Shown: positions 1 to 10,396 of the stretch, piece by piece
Position numbering within the stretch: position 1 is the stretch's first letter
Layout: each line of letters begins with the position of its first letter
Assembly: GCA_917880885.1 (NCBI GenBank)
Contig: OU862920.1
Coordinates: 1,798,001-1,862,000 of the forward strand
Reading direction: 5' to 3'
From: Limnephilus marmoratus
Lineage: Eukaryota; Arthropoda; Insecta; Trichoptera; Limnephilidae
Length of the DNA stretch: 64,000 bases
Translations under genes and position numbers: made by a program
The notes under the pieces: generated by a model
Told to the model about the DNA's origin: nothing
Database searches by the model: none
Seen by the model: only the letters and a program-made list of their open reading frames with translations

Positions 1-432
1 TTATGAGCTAAAAATACTTGGGTAAAATCGTGAAAATGATAAAATATGAAGCTTTTGCGATGTCCAGGAATTGTAAATATAAAAAAAAAAACAGTTTTAT
101 TTGTTAACATATGGAGCATCTTATGCCGATTATTATAAATATGCTAATAAATATACACATAAATAATTATGTTATTTTGTTTTTACAAATTAGTTATATT
201 ATTTCGTTTCCACAAATAAGCATTTATATAATTTTGTTTTTTTCAAATTAGCACTTATATTATTTCGTTTCCACAAATAAGCACTTATATTATTTTGTTT
301 TTACAAATTAGCACTTATATTATTTTGTTTATGTAAATTAACACTTACGTTATTTTGTTTTAACAAAAAAGCATATATATTATTTGGTTTTCACAAATAA
401 GCACTTTTCCACATTATTCGTTTTCAAAATTG
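1..432. repeat. degenerate ~30-bp AT-rich tandem repeat
   Basis: From about 170 to 432 a unit of roughly 30 bp recurs about eight times. Each unit has a GCACTTATATTATTT-like block followed by a GTTTTTACAAAT-like block, with substitutions and small indels between copies. Bases 1-169 are AT-rich and show nothing recognisable. The divergence between copies suggests an old array. Confidence 0.75.
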
Positions 433-533
433 CGCACTTTATTATTAGTAAGGAGATTTAAGAAACAGAGCGGCGGAGTAACGATTTTTTGAAAAGAGAG
501 AATTGTTGAAAAAACTTCAACATCCTATAATTG

Positions 534-724
534 AACCGGTCAGTGGGTGAGTGGGCATCGCGTTTGTGTCTCACCCGGGCGTCCCGTGTTCGAATCCTCG
601 GCTGGCTAAGTCCTCCATCACAACACGAGCAACATTTTCGGCTTTCTGTGGTGGTAGTAGGAGATTTTCAAACATTGTTGGGTTATTCGTAACGCGGGAA
701 TGTTTGTCTTTCTTTAAAAAAAAA
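534..724 (+). mobile_element. tRNA-derived SINE, family S1, near full length
   Basis: It starts at the CCGGTCAGTGGG block and ends in a T-rich segment followed by a run of A. A pol III B-box match, GTTCGAATC, lies at about 588-596. The body (ACATTTTCGGCTTTCTGTGG, then GGTTATTCGTAACGCGGGAA) recurs at 22.6 kb on the minus strand and at 27.1 and 32.5 kb on the plus strand. A tRNA-like head with a shared tail defines a SINE; the parental tRNA could not be assigned. Confidence 0.75.
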
Positions 725-1097
725 CGAGTGTGCTTTAGACCACACGACTGAAGTAAAATTTCTTTAGCTCCATCTATATGATAGAAAGAGAGAAAGAAAA
801 TGTGCGCGCGCACTGCTCTCTCTTGCTCCTACAGTGTGATGCAGACAATAGGCCTGCACTGTGTCTTAGATATACGAAACGTAACTGGCTATGAGAGAAG
901 GAGAGAAAGAAAATGTGTGCTCGCACCTCTTTCTCTTGCCCCTATAGTAATATGCGAAACGTAACTCTCTCTCTCTTTCTATCTATGCTAACTTATATCT
1001 CCCTCTCAACATCGTTCGCCTCGCTTTTCTTAACGCTCTCGTCGCGTATTCACCAGCGTACTCCCCAAGTCAAGGGTGCGTATAGAAGTTTTACTTA
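725..1097. mobile_element. MITE-like element with GAAGTAAAA-type inverted ends (family Q-related)
   Basis: The left part carries GAAGTAAAATTTCTTTAGC at about 750-770 and the right end carries AGAAGTTTTACTTAAAA near 1083-1099, an imperfect terminal inverted repeat. Inside are two copies of a GAGAGAAAGAAAATGTG block. A related copy lies at 34.97-35.2 kb, and similar ends occur at 18.3, 19.7, 22.0 and 35.9 kb. No transposase is visible. Confidence 0.55.
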
Positions 1098-1163
1098 AAA
1101 TAAAAAACCTTAATCAACTTGATTTTTATACATAAGTCAATGGGATATTTATTTATTTATTAC

Positions 1164-1600
1164 TAGCTGGTTCCCGGCATGCGTTGCTGTGCCATTTTAT
1201 AAAGAAGTTGTTTCTCCCTGTGTGTCCTTTCCCATTCGTCCCATTCCCTTTCCACCTCCCCTTCCTCACCCGCGTCCCCTTCCCCTCTCGCATTCCCACT
1301 CCGTCTCCTCCACTTTCCCTCTCCCCACTCCACTGCCCCCCCCCCCTTCTTCGTCCCGCGAACCCCCCTCCCGAGTCCCCCTCCCCCCTCCCAGGTTCAC
1401 CTCCTCCTCCCTCCCTCCCGCTTTCCATACATTCAGTTTTCAAATCTCGCGTGCCACCAATAGCATTTTTTTTTACAAATTTCATAATGCCAGAGCTCAC
1501 CTGAAGTTTTATAAAAACCTTTGCCTGACAATAACGAACACACAAAAAAGAATTATCCAATTTGGTGCAGTCGTTCGAAAGTTATGCGCTTAGCAACACA
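1164..1600 (+). mobile_element. dispersed element P with C-rich tract, Helitron-like ends
   Basis: It begins CTAGCTGGTTCCCGGCATGC, then has TTTCTCCCTGTGTGTCC. About 230 bp of almost pure pyrimidine (1225-1435) follow, and it ends near GTCGTTCGAAAGTTATGCGC. Three other copies carry the same head and tract: 23.65-24.29, 43.91-44.45 and 51.0-51.24 kb. Heads of this kind are widespread in Lepidoptera and are often classed as Helitron-like; that class is inferred, since no Rep/helicase is present. Translations of the tract are composition artefacts. Confidence 0.65.
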
Positions 1601-1624
1601 TTCAGCGATTCATTTTTAACCATG

Positions 1625-2002
1625 TATGATCTTGTGAGAAATGTGGAAATCCGCAAAGAATGCAAGGCTGATGTAATCGTGATGATTAAGATCAAGAAAG
1701 GAACGCTCCGATGGTTTGGGCATGTAGAGCGAATGAACGAGGAAAGGAGTGTAAGGAGAATATATGACGCAAATGTGAATGGTAGAAGAAGTCGAGGACG
1801 CCCAAGAAAGACATGGCATGACCAAGTGAATCAGATACTTGCGTCGTGCCATGTCAAGAGTCAGAATAATAGAAGAGAATGTATGAGACGTTGTATGAAC
1901 GAAACGAGGCAAGGAATGTGTGTCAAGACCGGGATGTTTGGCGGTCCGTCCTCTCTGCCTACCCCTGCGGGGAAACGGCGTGATGGTTAGTTAGTTAGTT
2001 AG
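1625..2002 (+). mobile_element. LINE 3' end, RTE-like C-terminal segment
   Basis: An open frame ends at 1990. It encodes the LRWFGHVERM motif, then GRRSRGRPRKTW, the C-terminal signature of RT polyproteins of RTE-like LINEs (family knowledge). It is followed by a (GTTA)n-type tail at 1985-2002. The 5' part, including the RT domain, is missing, as expected of 5' truncation at insertion. A second fragment with the same tail lies at 8.19-8.39 kb. The clade is a best guess. Confidence 0.7.
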
Positions 2003-3164
2003 AAGATATACAACTTGAGTTAGATCACATCGTGTGTTCTAATAAATCACTTGAAAATTGGAATTAATCGGAAACATATCATATGCATGAAAATACTTTT
2101 CTGAATAAATTATTAAAATGTATGTATATGCTTTGTTCAAACATTATTTTGACATTTGCTCAATGTGTCTCATATTTTTATAATGGCTAAATTGGTGCAG
2201 TTGTACCCTGACTGGGGTACAAATGCTAAGCTGGATTGTATGGGGATCAAGTGTGGTTACCTTTAGATACATTGATAGAAGGAATACTTACCAAGTGTGA
2301 TGGACTAATTTTAAAAGCAATGTGAACTCAATGAACGACTTTTCAAAGCGTCAAACTTTGAAGATGTCAAAGAATGTCGGTCCAAGAATTCGGGGTAACA
2401 CAATCGATAGCAGAGAGATTCCTCCTTCAGGGCGAAGGCATAAATACCAGTAGCTTAGCTATAACTTTGTTGATTGATGCGTAATATAGAGGGATAAATA
2501 AAGATAATTTTATAGGTTATATACGAGTATAATATTGATACAACTTAAATTCGAGATCCAAAAAAAAAAAAAAATATTAAACGAGTTTACAGAACTAACC
2601 CTGAACCGACCCGTTTCATAAAACTATCTAACTATGTTGTTTTTCGCATCGCAAATGACACTAAATGTGGATCGTGGTCAGAAGAAGTTGCATGATGCCA
2701 AACCTGCGAAGGTCTTCCTTCAGGGTAGTCAGTATCCGACGGAAAGCGTGTTGGGGAACGACTCCAACCATCGAAGTTCCAACCATCAACAATCTGCTAG
2801 GATTTGACAACAACGCTGGCAGCAATCTCAAAATGGTGCTCCAAAACACTGTCAGCTAATCGGCGCGGACTCGCAAGGCCGCGGGAGAACGACGGCGATC
2901 AACGTTGGTCACAATGTTGGAAATGGCCCGCAGAATTAGATACTCTGGGGAAATCGACAATTAAATTTATTAAACTTTGGGATTTATAATATTATGAACT
3001 GCTAAAAACTTTGAATAGTTACAAATCATTAAAATATTAAATACATCCCTTGTTAGAAGCCTAATAGAACATTCCATAGTCTGGAGGCTGTACTACAAAA
3101 TTCATATTCGTAATGTTGAAAGAATTCTAAGAAAAGTTCTACGCTTCGTTAATTTTAAACTTAA
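2003..3164. other. intergenic, no recognised gene
   Basis: Mostly AT-rich sequence. A perfect short hairpin (TTGTACCC...GGGTACAA) lies at 2201-2222. A more GC-balanced stretch at 2660-2950 has short open frames on both strands with no recognisable domain. I make no gene call. Confidence 0.5.
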
Positions 3165-3640
3165 CATCAAATCAAATCAAATCAAATCAAATCAAAAAAT
3201 ATTTATTGTAAAATAAAAATTACAAAAGGTGTAGCTTATGGGTAGACCCCATTTCTTCCAGCTAACCACATTTATTTAATTACAATGTTTATATAATATT
3301 ATTTGTTTTATTATAATTACAATGTTTATACAGATAAAATAACAATATACCAATGAAAAAATTAAAAAAAATACAAATATATATACCAATAAAAATAGGC
3401 GTTTCATTTACGTGAGGTATTCACTCAACGTGTAGTGACATTTATTAACAAGGAAAGTGTTTAGTGACGATTTGAATTTGTGTGTATCTTGTATTTGTTT
3501 AATGTTATAGGTTGTTATATACTTTAATGGCCATGTAGTATGGTCCTTTTTGGAATATTGTTTTGTTTGCTTTTGGCATTAATAGGTTTTCGAGCACATA
3601 AATTACCCGTCGTTAATGAATATTTTAAATATTCCAACTT
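3165..3640 (-). mobile_element. CR1/Jockey-like LINE 3' end, family K
   Basis: Read on the minus strand, the sequence encodes a degraded RT tail including FKSSLNTFLVNKCHYTLSEY. A 3' UTR with GTGGTTAGCTGGAAGAAATG follows, and it ends in a repeated ATTTG tail (ATCAA repeats at 3170-3196 on the plus strand). The copy at 15.6-15.9 kb has the same coding end, UTR and a GATTTT-type tail, which confirms the family and orientation. The copy is 5'-truncated and carries stops. Confidence 0.7.
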
Positions 3641-3976
3641 TAGAACACAGACGAAAAATAACGACCTTAACCTTTTATTAAATTGACTAAACTGTAAATT
3701 CGATTGTTGTGAACTCCTGCAATTAATAAATCTACTTATACCTATACGAACAACTAGACAAAAAATATCATTTTAATACGTACATAGTACACCTCATTCC
3801 AACTATAATTTGCATTTTCCAATACAACGTTCACACAGTATTGCTAACAAATACTACAATACGGATGTATTAGACAATAAGTTGATCTTAGCAAATCTCA
3901 AACGCCATACGTGCCAATTATGAATTTCTACCCATCTCATAAATTAATGTGAACAATTTTAAACATCGCTTACTTT

Positions 3977-4870
3977 GTGTCAACTCCTATATTTTTTGCA
4001 ATCTATGTTTTGTTTCTTGTATTTTGTGTTACCTATATTGTGTCAACTCCTATATTTTATGCAATCTATGTTTTGTTTCTTGTATTTTGTGTTACCTATA
4101 TTGTGTCAACTCCTATATTTTATGCAATCTATGTTTTGTTTCTTGTATTTTGTGTTACCTATATTGTGTCAACTCCTATATTTTATGCAATCTATGTTTT
4201 GTTTCTTGTATTTTGTGTTACCTATATTGTGTCAACTCCTATATTTTATGCAATCTATGTTTTGTTTCTTGTATTTTGTGTTACCTATATTGTGTCAACT
4301 CCTATATTTTATGCAATCTATGTTTTGTTTCTTGTATTTTGTGTTACCTATATTGTGTCAACTCCTATATTTTATGCAATCTATGTTTTGTTTCTTGTAT
4401 TTTGTGTTACCTATATTGTGTCAACTCCTATATTTTATGCAATCTATGTTTTGTTTCTTGTATTTTGTGTTACCTATATTGTGTCAACTCCTATATTTTA
4501 TGCAATCTATGTTTTGTTTCTTGTATTTTGTGTTACCTATATTGTGTCAACTCCTATATTTTATGCAATCTATGTTTTGTTTCTTGTATTTTGTGTTACC
4601 TATATTGTGTCAACTTCTATATTTTATGCAATCTATGTTTTGTTTCTTGTATTTTGTGTTACCTATATTGTGTCAACTCCTATATTTTATGCAATCTATG
4701 TTTTGTTTCTTGTATTTTGTGTTACCTATATTGTGTCAACTCCTATATTTTATGCAATCTATGTTTTGTTTCTTGTATTTTGTGTTACCTATATTGTGTC
4801 AACTCCTATATTTTATGCAATCTATGTTTTGTTTCTTGAATTTTGTGTAACCTATATTGCCTATATAATT
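3977..4870. repeat. 63-bp minisatellite, about 14 near-identical copies
   Basis: The unit (TTGTGTCAACTCC...TGTGTTACCTATA) repeats every 63 bp from about 3977 to 4855. Only isolated substitutions are visible, for example a C to T near 4616, and copies decay at the right edge. Because 63 is a multiple of three and the unit has no plus-strand stop, three overlapping frames stay open for about 300 codons. They lack any protein signature and are treated as artefacts. Confidence 0.93.
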
Positions 4871-5030
4871 TATGTAATAGAACCTATATAATTTATTTAA
4901 CCTATATTTTGTTTTTAACATAATGTATTGTGTTACCTGTATTTTGTCAACTCTATTTTTACTGTAATTAAAAAAATGTACTGCATTCTACGTAAAAGCC
5001 CTATGGGCGTTTAAATAAATAAATAAGAAA
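4871..5030 (+). mobile_element. LINE-type 3' tail with hairpin
   Basis: Degraded minisatellite units run into AAAAGCCCTATGGGCGTTT, a short stem-loop at about 4995-5013, followed by an AAATAAATAAATAAG tail. This is the usual layout of a LINE 3' terminus. A similar hairpin (AAAAGCCCATGTGGCTTTT) occurs at 50.46 kb. The minisatellite may therefore sit in the 3' UTR of a retrotransposon copy (inference). Confidence 0.45.
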
Positions 5031-5914
5031 TAAACTATTTTCCAACCGAGCGGTCATCAATATATTATTATTCCCGCCTCAATGCACGCAGGTGAAAATA
5101 ACTTCTTTCACGTTCTTAATCGACTAACCGCGACCTTGTCTTCTTCCACATTCGAGTCGGTTTTATAATGTCCTCAAAAGTTGAAGCAGCTGTCACGCTT
5201 GATGATAATTACACAGCAAAACTTGTTTATAAATACACATTTTTATAAATTAAGTGTCTAATAATATTACTAAACTTGATAACCATAAATAAACACACGT
5301 TTTCTATCCAAAAGTTGTTTTCTATTCAAGAGTTTTCTCAATTAAAAATGTACTTGATGTAGGAGCTTTAAACGAAAAGCTGAAAACAATCATCAAGGGA
5401 AACGCGAATCCCTGCAGGCAATGTTACGGTCATTTTGAAAGGGATTAAAACCAAATTTCTAGAGAAATACAGAAATAGAAAATGTTTTGAAATACAGCTC
5501 TTGTTAATATGATTGTTTTTATGAAATTTATTATTCGACTGCATTATTTTATTTTCTTCTGTGTCCCTGTCAAACATAACTCTGGTATGGACCTACCGGT
5601 GTAATCTTTAATCTATTTTTAACTCGCGTGCCACAAATGAGCAAGACGGATTTGTGTTTCCTCATTTCTTCAACACACATGATTGATTTTACGTTCAGTT
5701 CGAATAAAATATTTTTGAATTAGAAATGTTATAAATTAAACTAAAATATTAAATTAAAATAATTCAAAATTTAGGCATATTAGATTTGTCAAAGAATTTA
5801 TATACAAAAATCAGTCAATTTAAGTACACGTAGGATTACACCAAATAGATGATCATTTGTGGAAAAGCATGTAAAAGGTTAACTTATGTCTATAACAAAA
5901 TATTGTCAACTAAT
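5031..5914. other. intergenic, nothing recognised
   Basis: Low-complexity AT-rich sequence. Short frames on both strands show no motif, repeat or splice pattern that I can support. Confidence 0.5.
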
Positions 5915-6352
5915 TTGCAATTTGGGAGACGGGTATACGTATCTACCGCCGCCCTGAAACAATTTATTGGATAATTAACACCTCTGCCACAGGTCACCCC
6001 AAGTGGTTCGATACGTTTGTTGACTTAGCAAGGGTATGTCGGTTAAGGAAGAAGTGTGAAGTTTCACAGGGTCTTGGCGGCGGATGCGTCTGCCCACTAA
6101 CTGCTAGGTAGGTCGGATCGGGAGAGACTGGTGAGGGAGACCTTTTCAGCAGAACCCTCTCGGAACACCGCAGTGCGGGGAGTGGATTCTTTCGCTTGTC
6201 ACTCCTAGATTGACCCCCAGATTCCTACTCACCCCTTATACATTTTGCCTTCTCAGAACTCCTTCCTTTCTTTAATAAACTCCTCCACACAGCATCTCCA
6301 AAGATGACATAGGCCCTGAGGATTATAATTTTCCTCGGGGTTTCTTGTGTGG
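5915..6352 (+). mobile_element. non-autonomous retroelement, family N (5' body plus LINE-type tail)
   Basis: It starts GCAATTTGGGAGACGGG, then the conserved block GGTCACCCCAAGTGGTTCGA, then GCGGCGGATGCGTCTGCC, and ends in CTCCACACAGCATCT...TGTGTGGAAC. Other copies lie at 11.21, 24.73, 25.96 (minus), 26.30 and 50.19 kb. GTTCGATAC fits a pol III B-box consensus, but a convincing A box was not found. The last 100 bp match the 3' end of the LINE at 62.6 kb. Confidence 0.75.
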
Positions 6353-6727
6353 AACAAATAGTTCATTCCATCACACTTTTCCGAATTTTTTTCTATTTGT
6401 TTTTTTTCCCTTTTATTGTTCTGAAGCGGTAGCTTAAAACAATAGTTCAATTTCATCCGCGCGTTCTCTTCTTCCCGTTAGATCAAACTACCTTTTCGTT
6501 TTCGTATGTTAAAACCAAGGCCCCATACCCTTTTCTTAAAATGAGTACCCGCCCAGAATCTCCATGGTGACAGAGCATGATGGAGTAAAAGTAAAATGGA
6601 ATCTCAGAACATCACCGCAAACTACCATTTTCTCTTTATATTTTATTTTTAATTTATGACCAAATTAACCTCTAATTAATGAAGACAATATTAGTGAAAC
6701 CAATCGAAAATCTGAAACAGAAAAATC
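6353..6727. other. intergenic, nothing recognised
   Basis: Mixed-composition sequence between two repeats. No motif or repeat match was seen within the window. Confidence 0.4.
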
Positions 6728-7050
6728 GTAAAAAGATACGGTTAGATGTAGGACTCGAACCCAGGACCTATGTCTTGCCGGGGCAATGCTCTACCATTTA
6801 ACATCTTTTAGATAAAAAAAAAATAATTGCCGATCTGAACTGGATACGATCAATTCTCGCACGACTTTACAGTCACTACAATGACCGTAAGCGAAAGAGA
6901 TAGATGCATAAAACATAATATATAACAGAGAAATGCGTGGGCAGGGAGGCATGCCGTTTTTCATTCTTAAACTCGCCTGTTGCGACGATATTTGTATCAA
7001 CGTTAGATCGGTATTAAAGTTTGGTGTGTGCTTTGTTTTTGGACACACTG
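6728..7050 (-). mobile_element. probable tRNA-derived SINE with tRNA-like head
   Basis: On the minus strand, about 6738-6805 reads as a tRNA-like unit. A 6-bp acceptor-like stem (AGATGT with ACATCT) encloses AATGGTAGAGCA (D-arm/A-box-like) and GGGTTCGAGTCC (T-arm/B box). The anticodon stem does not fold cleanly, so this is not called as a functional tRNA. Unrelated sequence runs on to about 7050. I saw no second full copy in the window. Confidence 0.5.
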
Positions 7051-7089
7051 ATTTCTAGATTTATACCTTCCTACCATACCTTTTTCTTT

Positions 7090-7208
7090 GCAAAACTTCC
7101 TCTCCTTCGTTTTTTAAAAAGACACTCCACACGGCATCCGCAAAAGCGACATAGGCCATGAGGCGAATTATTTTCCTCGAGGCCTCCTGTGTGGAGCTAA
7201 TGTAAAAA
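7090..7208 (+). mobile_element. LINE family A / N 3' tail
   Basis: The segment carries CTCCACACGGCATCC, GACATAGGCCATGAGG, CCTCGAGGCCTCCTGTGTGG and AGCTAATGTAAAAAAA. It matches the terminal 100 bp of family N elements and of the LINE at 62.6 kb. Too little remains upstream to say which of the two it derives from. Confidence 0.75.
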
Positions 7209-7604
7209 AATACGTTTAAATATATATTATATCCTCATGAAATTTTTTTGGATGAAAAAAATACCCTTGTGTTAGAAGAAATAGTAATAAAGATATAATA
7301 CAGACTGCATATTGTGTTAGAAAAAGTATCATTGTTACAAAATATATTTTTAATGTCCGTAATGAATTTTTATAAATTTTTAAAATTTATTCTTGTGTTT
7401 TGCAGAATAATATTTTAGTTTGCAGCGAGCTTCAGATTTTTCTATTTTGAAAACAAATAATGAATCGTTATGTACTATTTTCAGTTGCCGCGCGTGGTAA
7501 TGTGAAATGTCATCGTGGTAGTGAAATGGCGCAATGCTTATTCAAGTTTAATTAACTTTTAATATTCAAAATTGAAACGGATAAGTAATAATCATTCCAG
7601 GCCC
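7209..7604. other. intergenic, nothing recognised
   Basis: AT-rich, with no repeat match or coding signal seen. Confidence 0.4.
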
Positions 7605-7835
7605 CCTAGCATGGTCGATCGACATAGGTTTTATCGAAAATGTCGCTAACTTGTCATCGCTCCCGAGCACGACTGCAGGCCGCTAACGAAAAAATAAAAG
7701 TTCACGTCAAATAAATTAGGAACCCTTAGTCGTTGCGAACTGTTGTTTGTTCGTTAGCGGCCTGCAGTCGTGCTCGGGAACGATGACAAGTTAGCGACAT
7801 TTTCGATAAAATCTATATCGATCGACCATGCTAGG
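7605..7835. mobile_element. foldback MITE, 86-bp arms
   Basis: Bases 7605-7690 and 7750-7835 are inverted copies of each other with only a few mismatches, separated by 59 bp. The outer ends read CCTAGCATGGTCGATCGA and its complement. The structure would fold into a long hairpin. No transposase is encoded. The target duplication is unclear because CTAG at the edge is itself palindromic. Confidence 0.85.
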
Positions 7836-8185
7836 TACCCAGATATGTTATAAAGTTGTTACCAAAACTATAATATAAATTAATAATTCTTTTTTCGAAA
7901 CATGTGTTTCTTTTGCGAAATTTCTTGAAAGATTCTGAGAGATTTCGTGAATTTTTAAATGTACTAACATTTAAAAGGTTAATTTCGTCTTTTGAAAGGC
8001 AATGATCCTAAGGCATTTATTTAGATATTTATTATTAATAAAATAATAAATCAACTTCACAAATTGTAAATTTCTTAACTCTTCTTGATTTCAAAATTAT
8101 ATTTTCTTAAAAAACAAGACTTTTATAAAAAAGAAAAATTTAAATGATTGGGATTTTTCAATTTATAATTCCGTAAATAATAATT
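7836..8185. other. intergenic, nothing recognised
   Basis: AT-rich, with no element boundary or coding signal visible. Confidence 0.4.
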
Positions 8186-8392
8186 AGGGGACGCCCGAGG
8201 AAGACATGGCACGACCAAGTGAATCAGATTCTTGGTCGGGCCATGTGAAGACTCGGAATAATAAAAGAGCATGTATGAGACGATGTATGAATGTGAAAGA
8301 GGCAAGAAGTGTGTGCCCAGATCGAGTGGTTTGGCGGTCCTTCCTCTCTGCCTACCCCTGCGAGGAAACGGAGTGATTTTTAGTTAGTTTTA
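8186..8392 (+). mobile_element. RTE-like LINE 3' fragment
   Basis: The sequence from GGACGCCCGAGGAAGACATG to the GTTAG-type tail is about 85% alike to 1795-2002 by eye. The frame is broken by small indels and the region encoding LRWFGHVERM is missing. It is a more strongly truncated copy of the same family. Confidence 0.75.
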
Positions 8393-8705
8393 AATAATAA
8401 TATATGGTATTTTTTAAATCTTAAAGTGGGATTAAACCAAATCAGCATAGAGTTAGGTTGATCTTTAGTTTAAACGGTAATTTGATTTCTCTATTTACAC
8501 CAAAAGAATACCAATGAACCTGAACGAGAACACCAAGAACCAGAATTCTCGCAAATGCTCTAGGAACGTTTAGATCAGGCGAACGAATGCTCATCGCTCA
8601 TTCTTCAACGATCAGACATGGTGCTGCATTTCATGTGCTGCATTTGTTTAATAATAATAATCACAAAAACGTTTACTTATCAATAGTTTTTTTACAATAT
8701 TTCAT
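8393..8705. other. intergenic, nothing recognised
   Basis: AT-rich spacer. A CATTTCATGTGCTGCATTTG partial duplication occurs near 8621-8650; nothing else was seen. Confidence 0.4.
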
Positions 8706-8985
8706 ACTAGCAGACCCGGCCACACGTTGCTGTGGCTAATGAAACACAACGCCATTACCCAATCTTTATAAAATCCACACCACCAGTTGCCCGCTGCCCG
8801 CTGCCTGAATTGAATATTTGAAATTCTCAGCTTTTCTCTACTATAATAAGCATGTATTATAAATATAAACCTTCCTCTTGAATCACTCTATCTATTGGGG
8901 AAAACCGCATGAAAATCCGTTGCGTAGTTCAAAAGACCTACGCGCACATATATTTTGAGCGACTTCATTTTATACTAAGTAATGA
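8706..8985 (+). mobile_element. element P superfamily copy
   Basis: It begins ACTAGCAGACCCGGCCACAC, the same head type as the copies at 1.16 and 43.9 kb. It has a CGTTGCGTAGTTCAAAAGAC block near the 3' end, equivalent to the GCCGTTTCGGAGGAG block of other copies. It lacks the long pyrimidine tract, so it belongs to a different subfamily. Confidence 0.5.
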
Positions 8986-9333
8986 TTTTGTTATTTTATC
9001 ATTGATTCTATTGACGATAAGGTAACTGCTGGTAAAAGGTAAATCCTAAATTGTAATTCAGGATTTCTCCTGGAATGCAGCTGGTTTTCAACAGTTCCTC
9101 CAATAAAAACCGAAAAAAAACTGAATTATTAATTTAAAAATAATTAAATCAAATTTATAATTCAACATACACAATATAATAAAATACAATTAATAGAAAA
9201 TAAAATTAAAAATTTAAATGATTTAAAAATTATAATTTTAATCAGAATTCAAGTTAAAGCCAAAAATCTTAAAATTAAAACTCCAACACAAAATAAAATC
9301 AATTCAAATAAAATATAAACATTTTTTTTTAAT
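8986..9333. other. AT-rich spacer
   Basis: Strongly A-rich, with many AAATT and AATAAAAT motifs. No gene or repeat boundary was seen. Confidence 0.4.
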
Positions 9334-9570
9334 AAGAAAAACTCTTTTATAACTTTTGAAGGTTATTCCCGTCACTGTAATATACCATTAAAGAAGAAGA
9401 TAGCAATAATCTAAACGAAAATACGAAAGAGAACAAGACACAGAAAAAGTAAAAAAAGACAATGCTCGCAACTGGAACTCGAACCCAGTTGGAGTTAATG
9501 GACAGACATGGACAGTGTCCATGTCCGAAACGTCCTAAAGAATGAGGTAGCGCAACACGGCATAACACCC
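9334..9570 (-). mobile_element. tRNA-derived SINE, family S2
   Basis: Read on the minus strand it has GGGTTCGAGTTCC (B-box-like), then a body with CTTGTTCTCTTTCGTATTTT. It ends GGGAATAACCTTCAAAAG followed by an AGAGTTTTTCTT tail. Both arms of the inverted pair at 42.8-43.1 kb carry the same body, and the right arm shares the tail, which fixes the 3' end. Confidence 0.7.
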
Positions 9571-10234
9571 CTAAAACAAATAACGAAAAAAACGCTCTCT
9601 AACTGTTTACACCTAAATAACTGCAAGAGCAGACTAGAATGACCATATGCTCGTTCGGTCTAATCCCACCTTATAAAAGGAAAATTTTAGTACCTACATA
9701 TTTTAAAACTAAGTATTCCAGTCCCACCACGAGATCATATGCACGTCATTGACGATCGTCCTAAAAGTCGTTCATAAAAAACTTCATTTTCTTCTTATAA
9801 GAAAACGAAAAAGACAAATGTTTCTAGAATGTTGAATATCTTTATATTCGTTTCTTTCGAATTATGAAATTATTATGGTACATATTGCCATTTTTAAAGC
9901 AAGCAAGAAAATTAAACGCTTTATTTCATAAAACGCACACTAGGTAACAAAATTAACACACGCTGAGGTAGACATTTAACGTTAATTACAAACTTGTTAG
10001 TTAATAATTTTATCCCAAAACTAACACGATATTTGGATGATTTGTTGTCGAATTGAAACTCTTAGAATAAAATGACCCAGTTTAGAATTTTTGAATTTAG
10101 AGACGCTTGAAAAAAAAGTGCCTACCTCATGTTTTTTTTTTGTGACAACGTTACTTGATGTTTTTTTTAATATTATTTGTGAAACAAAAGTAATTAAATT
10201 TTAATTCGAAAGTACTTCGTTTATTTAATATTAT
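9571..10234. other. intergenic, nothing recognised
   Basis: AT-rich with mononucleotide runs. No coding or repeat signal could be supported. Confidence 0.45.
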
Positions 10235-10396
10235 TATTCATCATTATTACTTCAGACAAACATTTTCCACTGACCAAGTAATATAGTTGCTCGTACAACT
10301 ATATGTACTAACTCGCGAGTTAGTACATATAGTTGTACGAGCAACTATATTACTTGGTCAGTGGAAAATGTTTGTCTGAAGTAATAATGATGAATA
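10235..10396. repeat. perfect 162-bp palindrome without spacer
   Basis: Bases 10235-10315 and 10316-10396 are exact inverted copies (81 bp each) with the axis in CTCG|CGAG. The next bases on the right (CTAACTCGC) repeat the centre once more. Such an arrangement can be biological, or it can be a foldback chimera from sequencing or assembly. Confidence 0.93.

Noticed and set aside
1153..1593. Proline-rich or glycine/arginine-rich proteins on both strands
   Set aside because: They lie on the pyrimidine tract of element P. The same effect occurs at 24.1, 44.1 and 51.1 kb.
1985..2002. (TTAG)n run considered as telomere-like (TTAGG) repeat
   Set aside because: The unit is TTAG, only a few copies are present, and it sits exactly at the 3' end of a LINE, where simple-repeat tails are expected.
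3949..4891. Three overlapping plus-strand frames of about 300 codons with cysteine-rich hydrophobic repeats
   Set aside because: They are translations of a 63-bp tandem repeat with no stop codon in any plus frame. There is no start context, family motif or flanking gene structure.
6738..6805. tRNA gene on the minus strand
   Set aside because: Acceptor and T-arm-like parts are present, but the anticodon stem does not fold well and SINE-like sequence follows, so it is treated as a SINE head.
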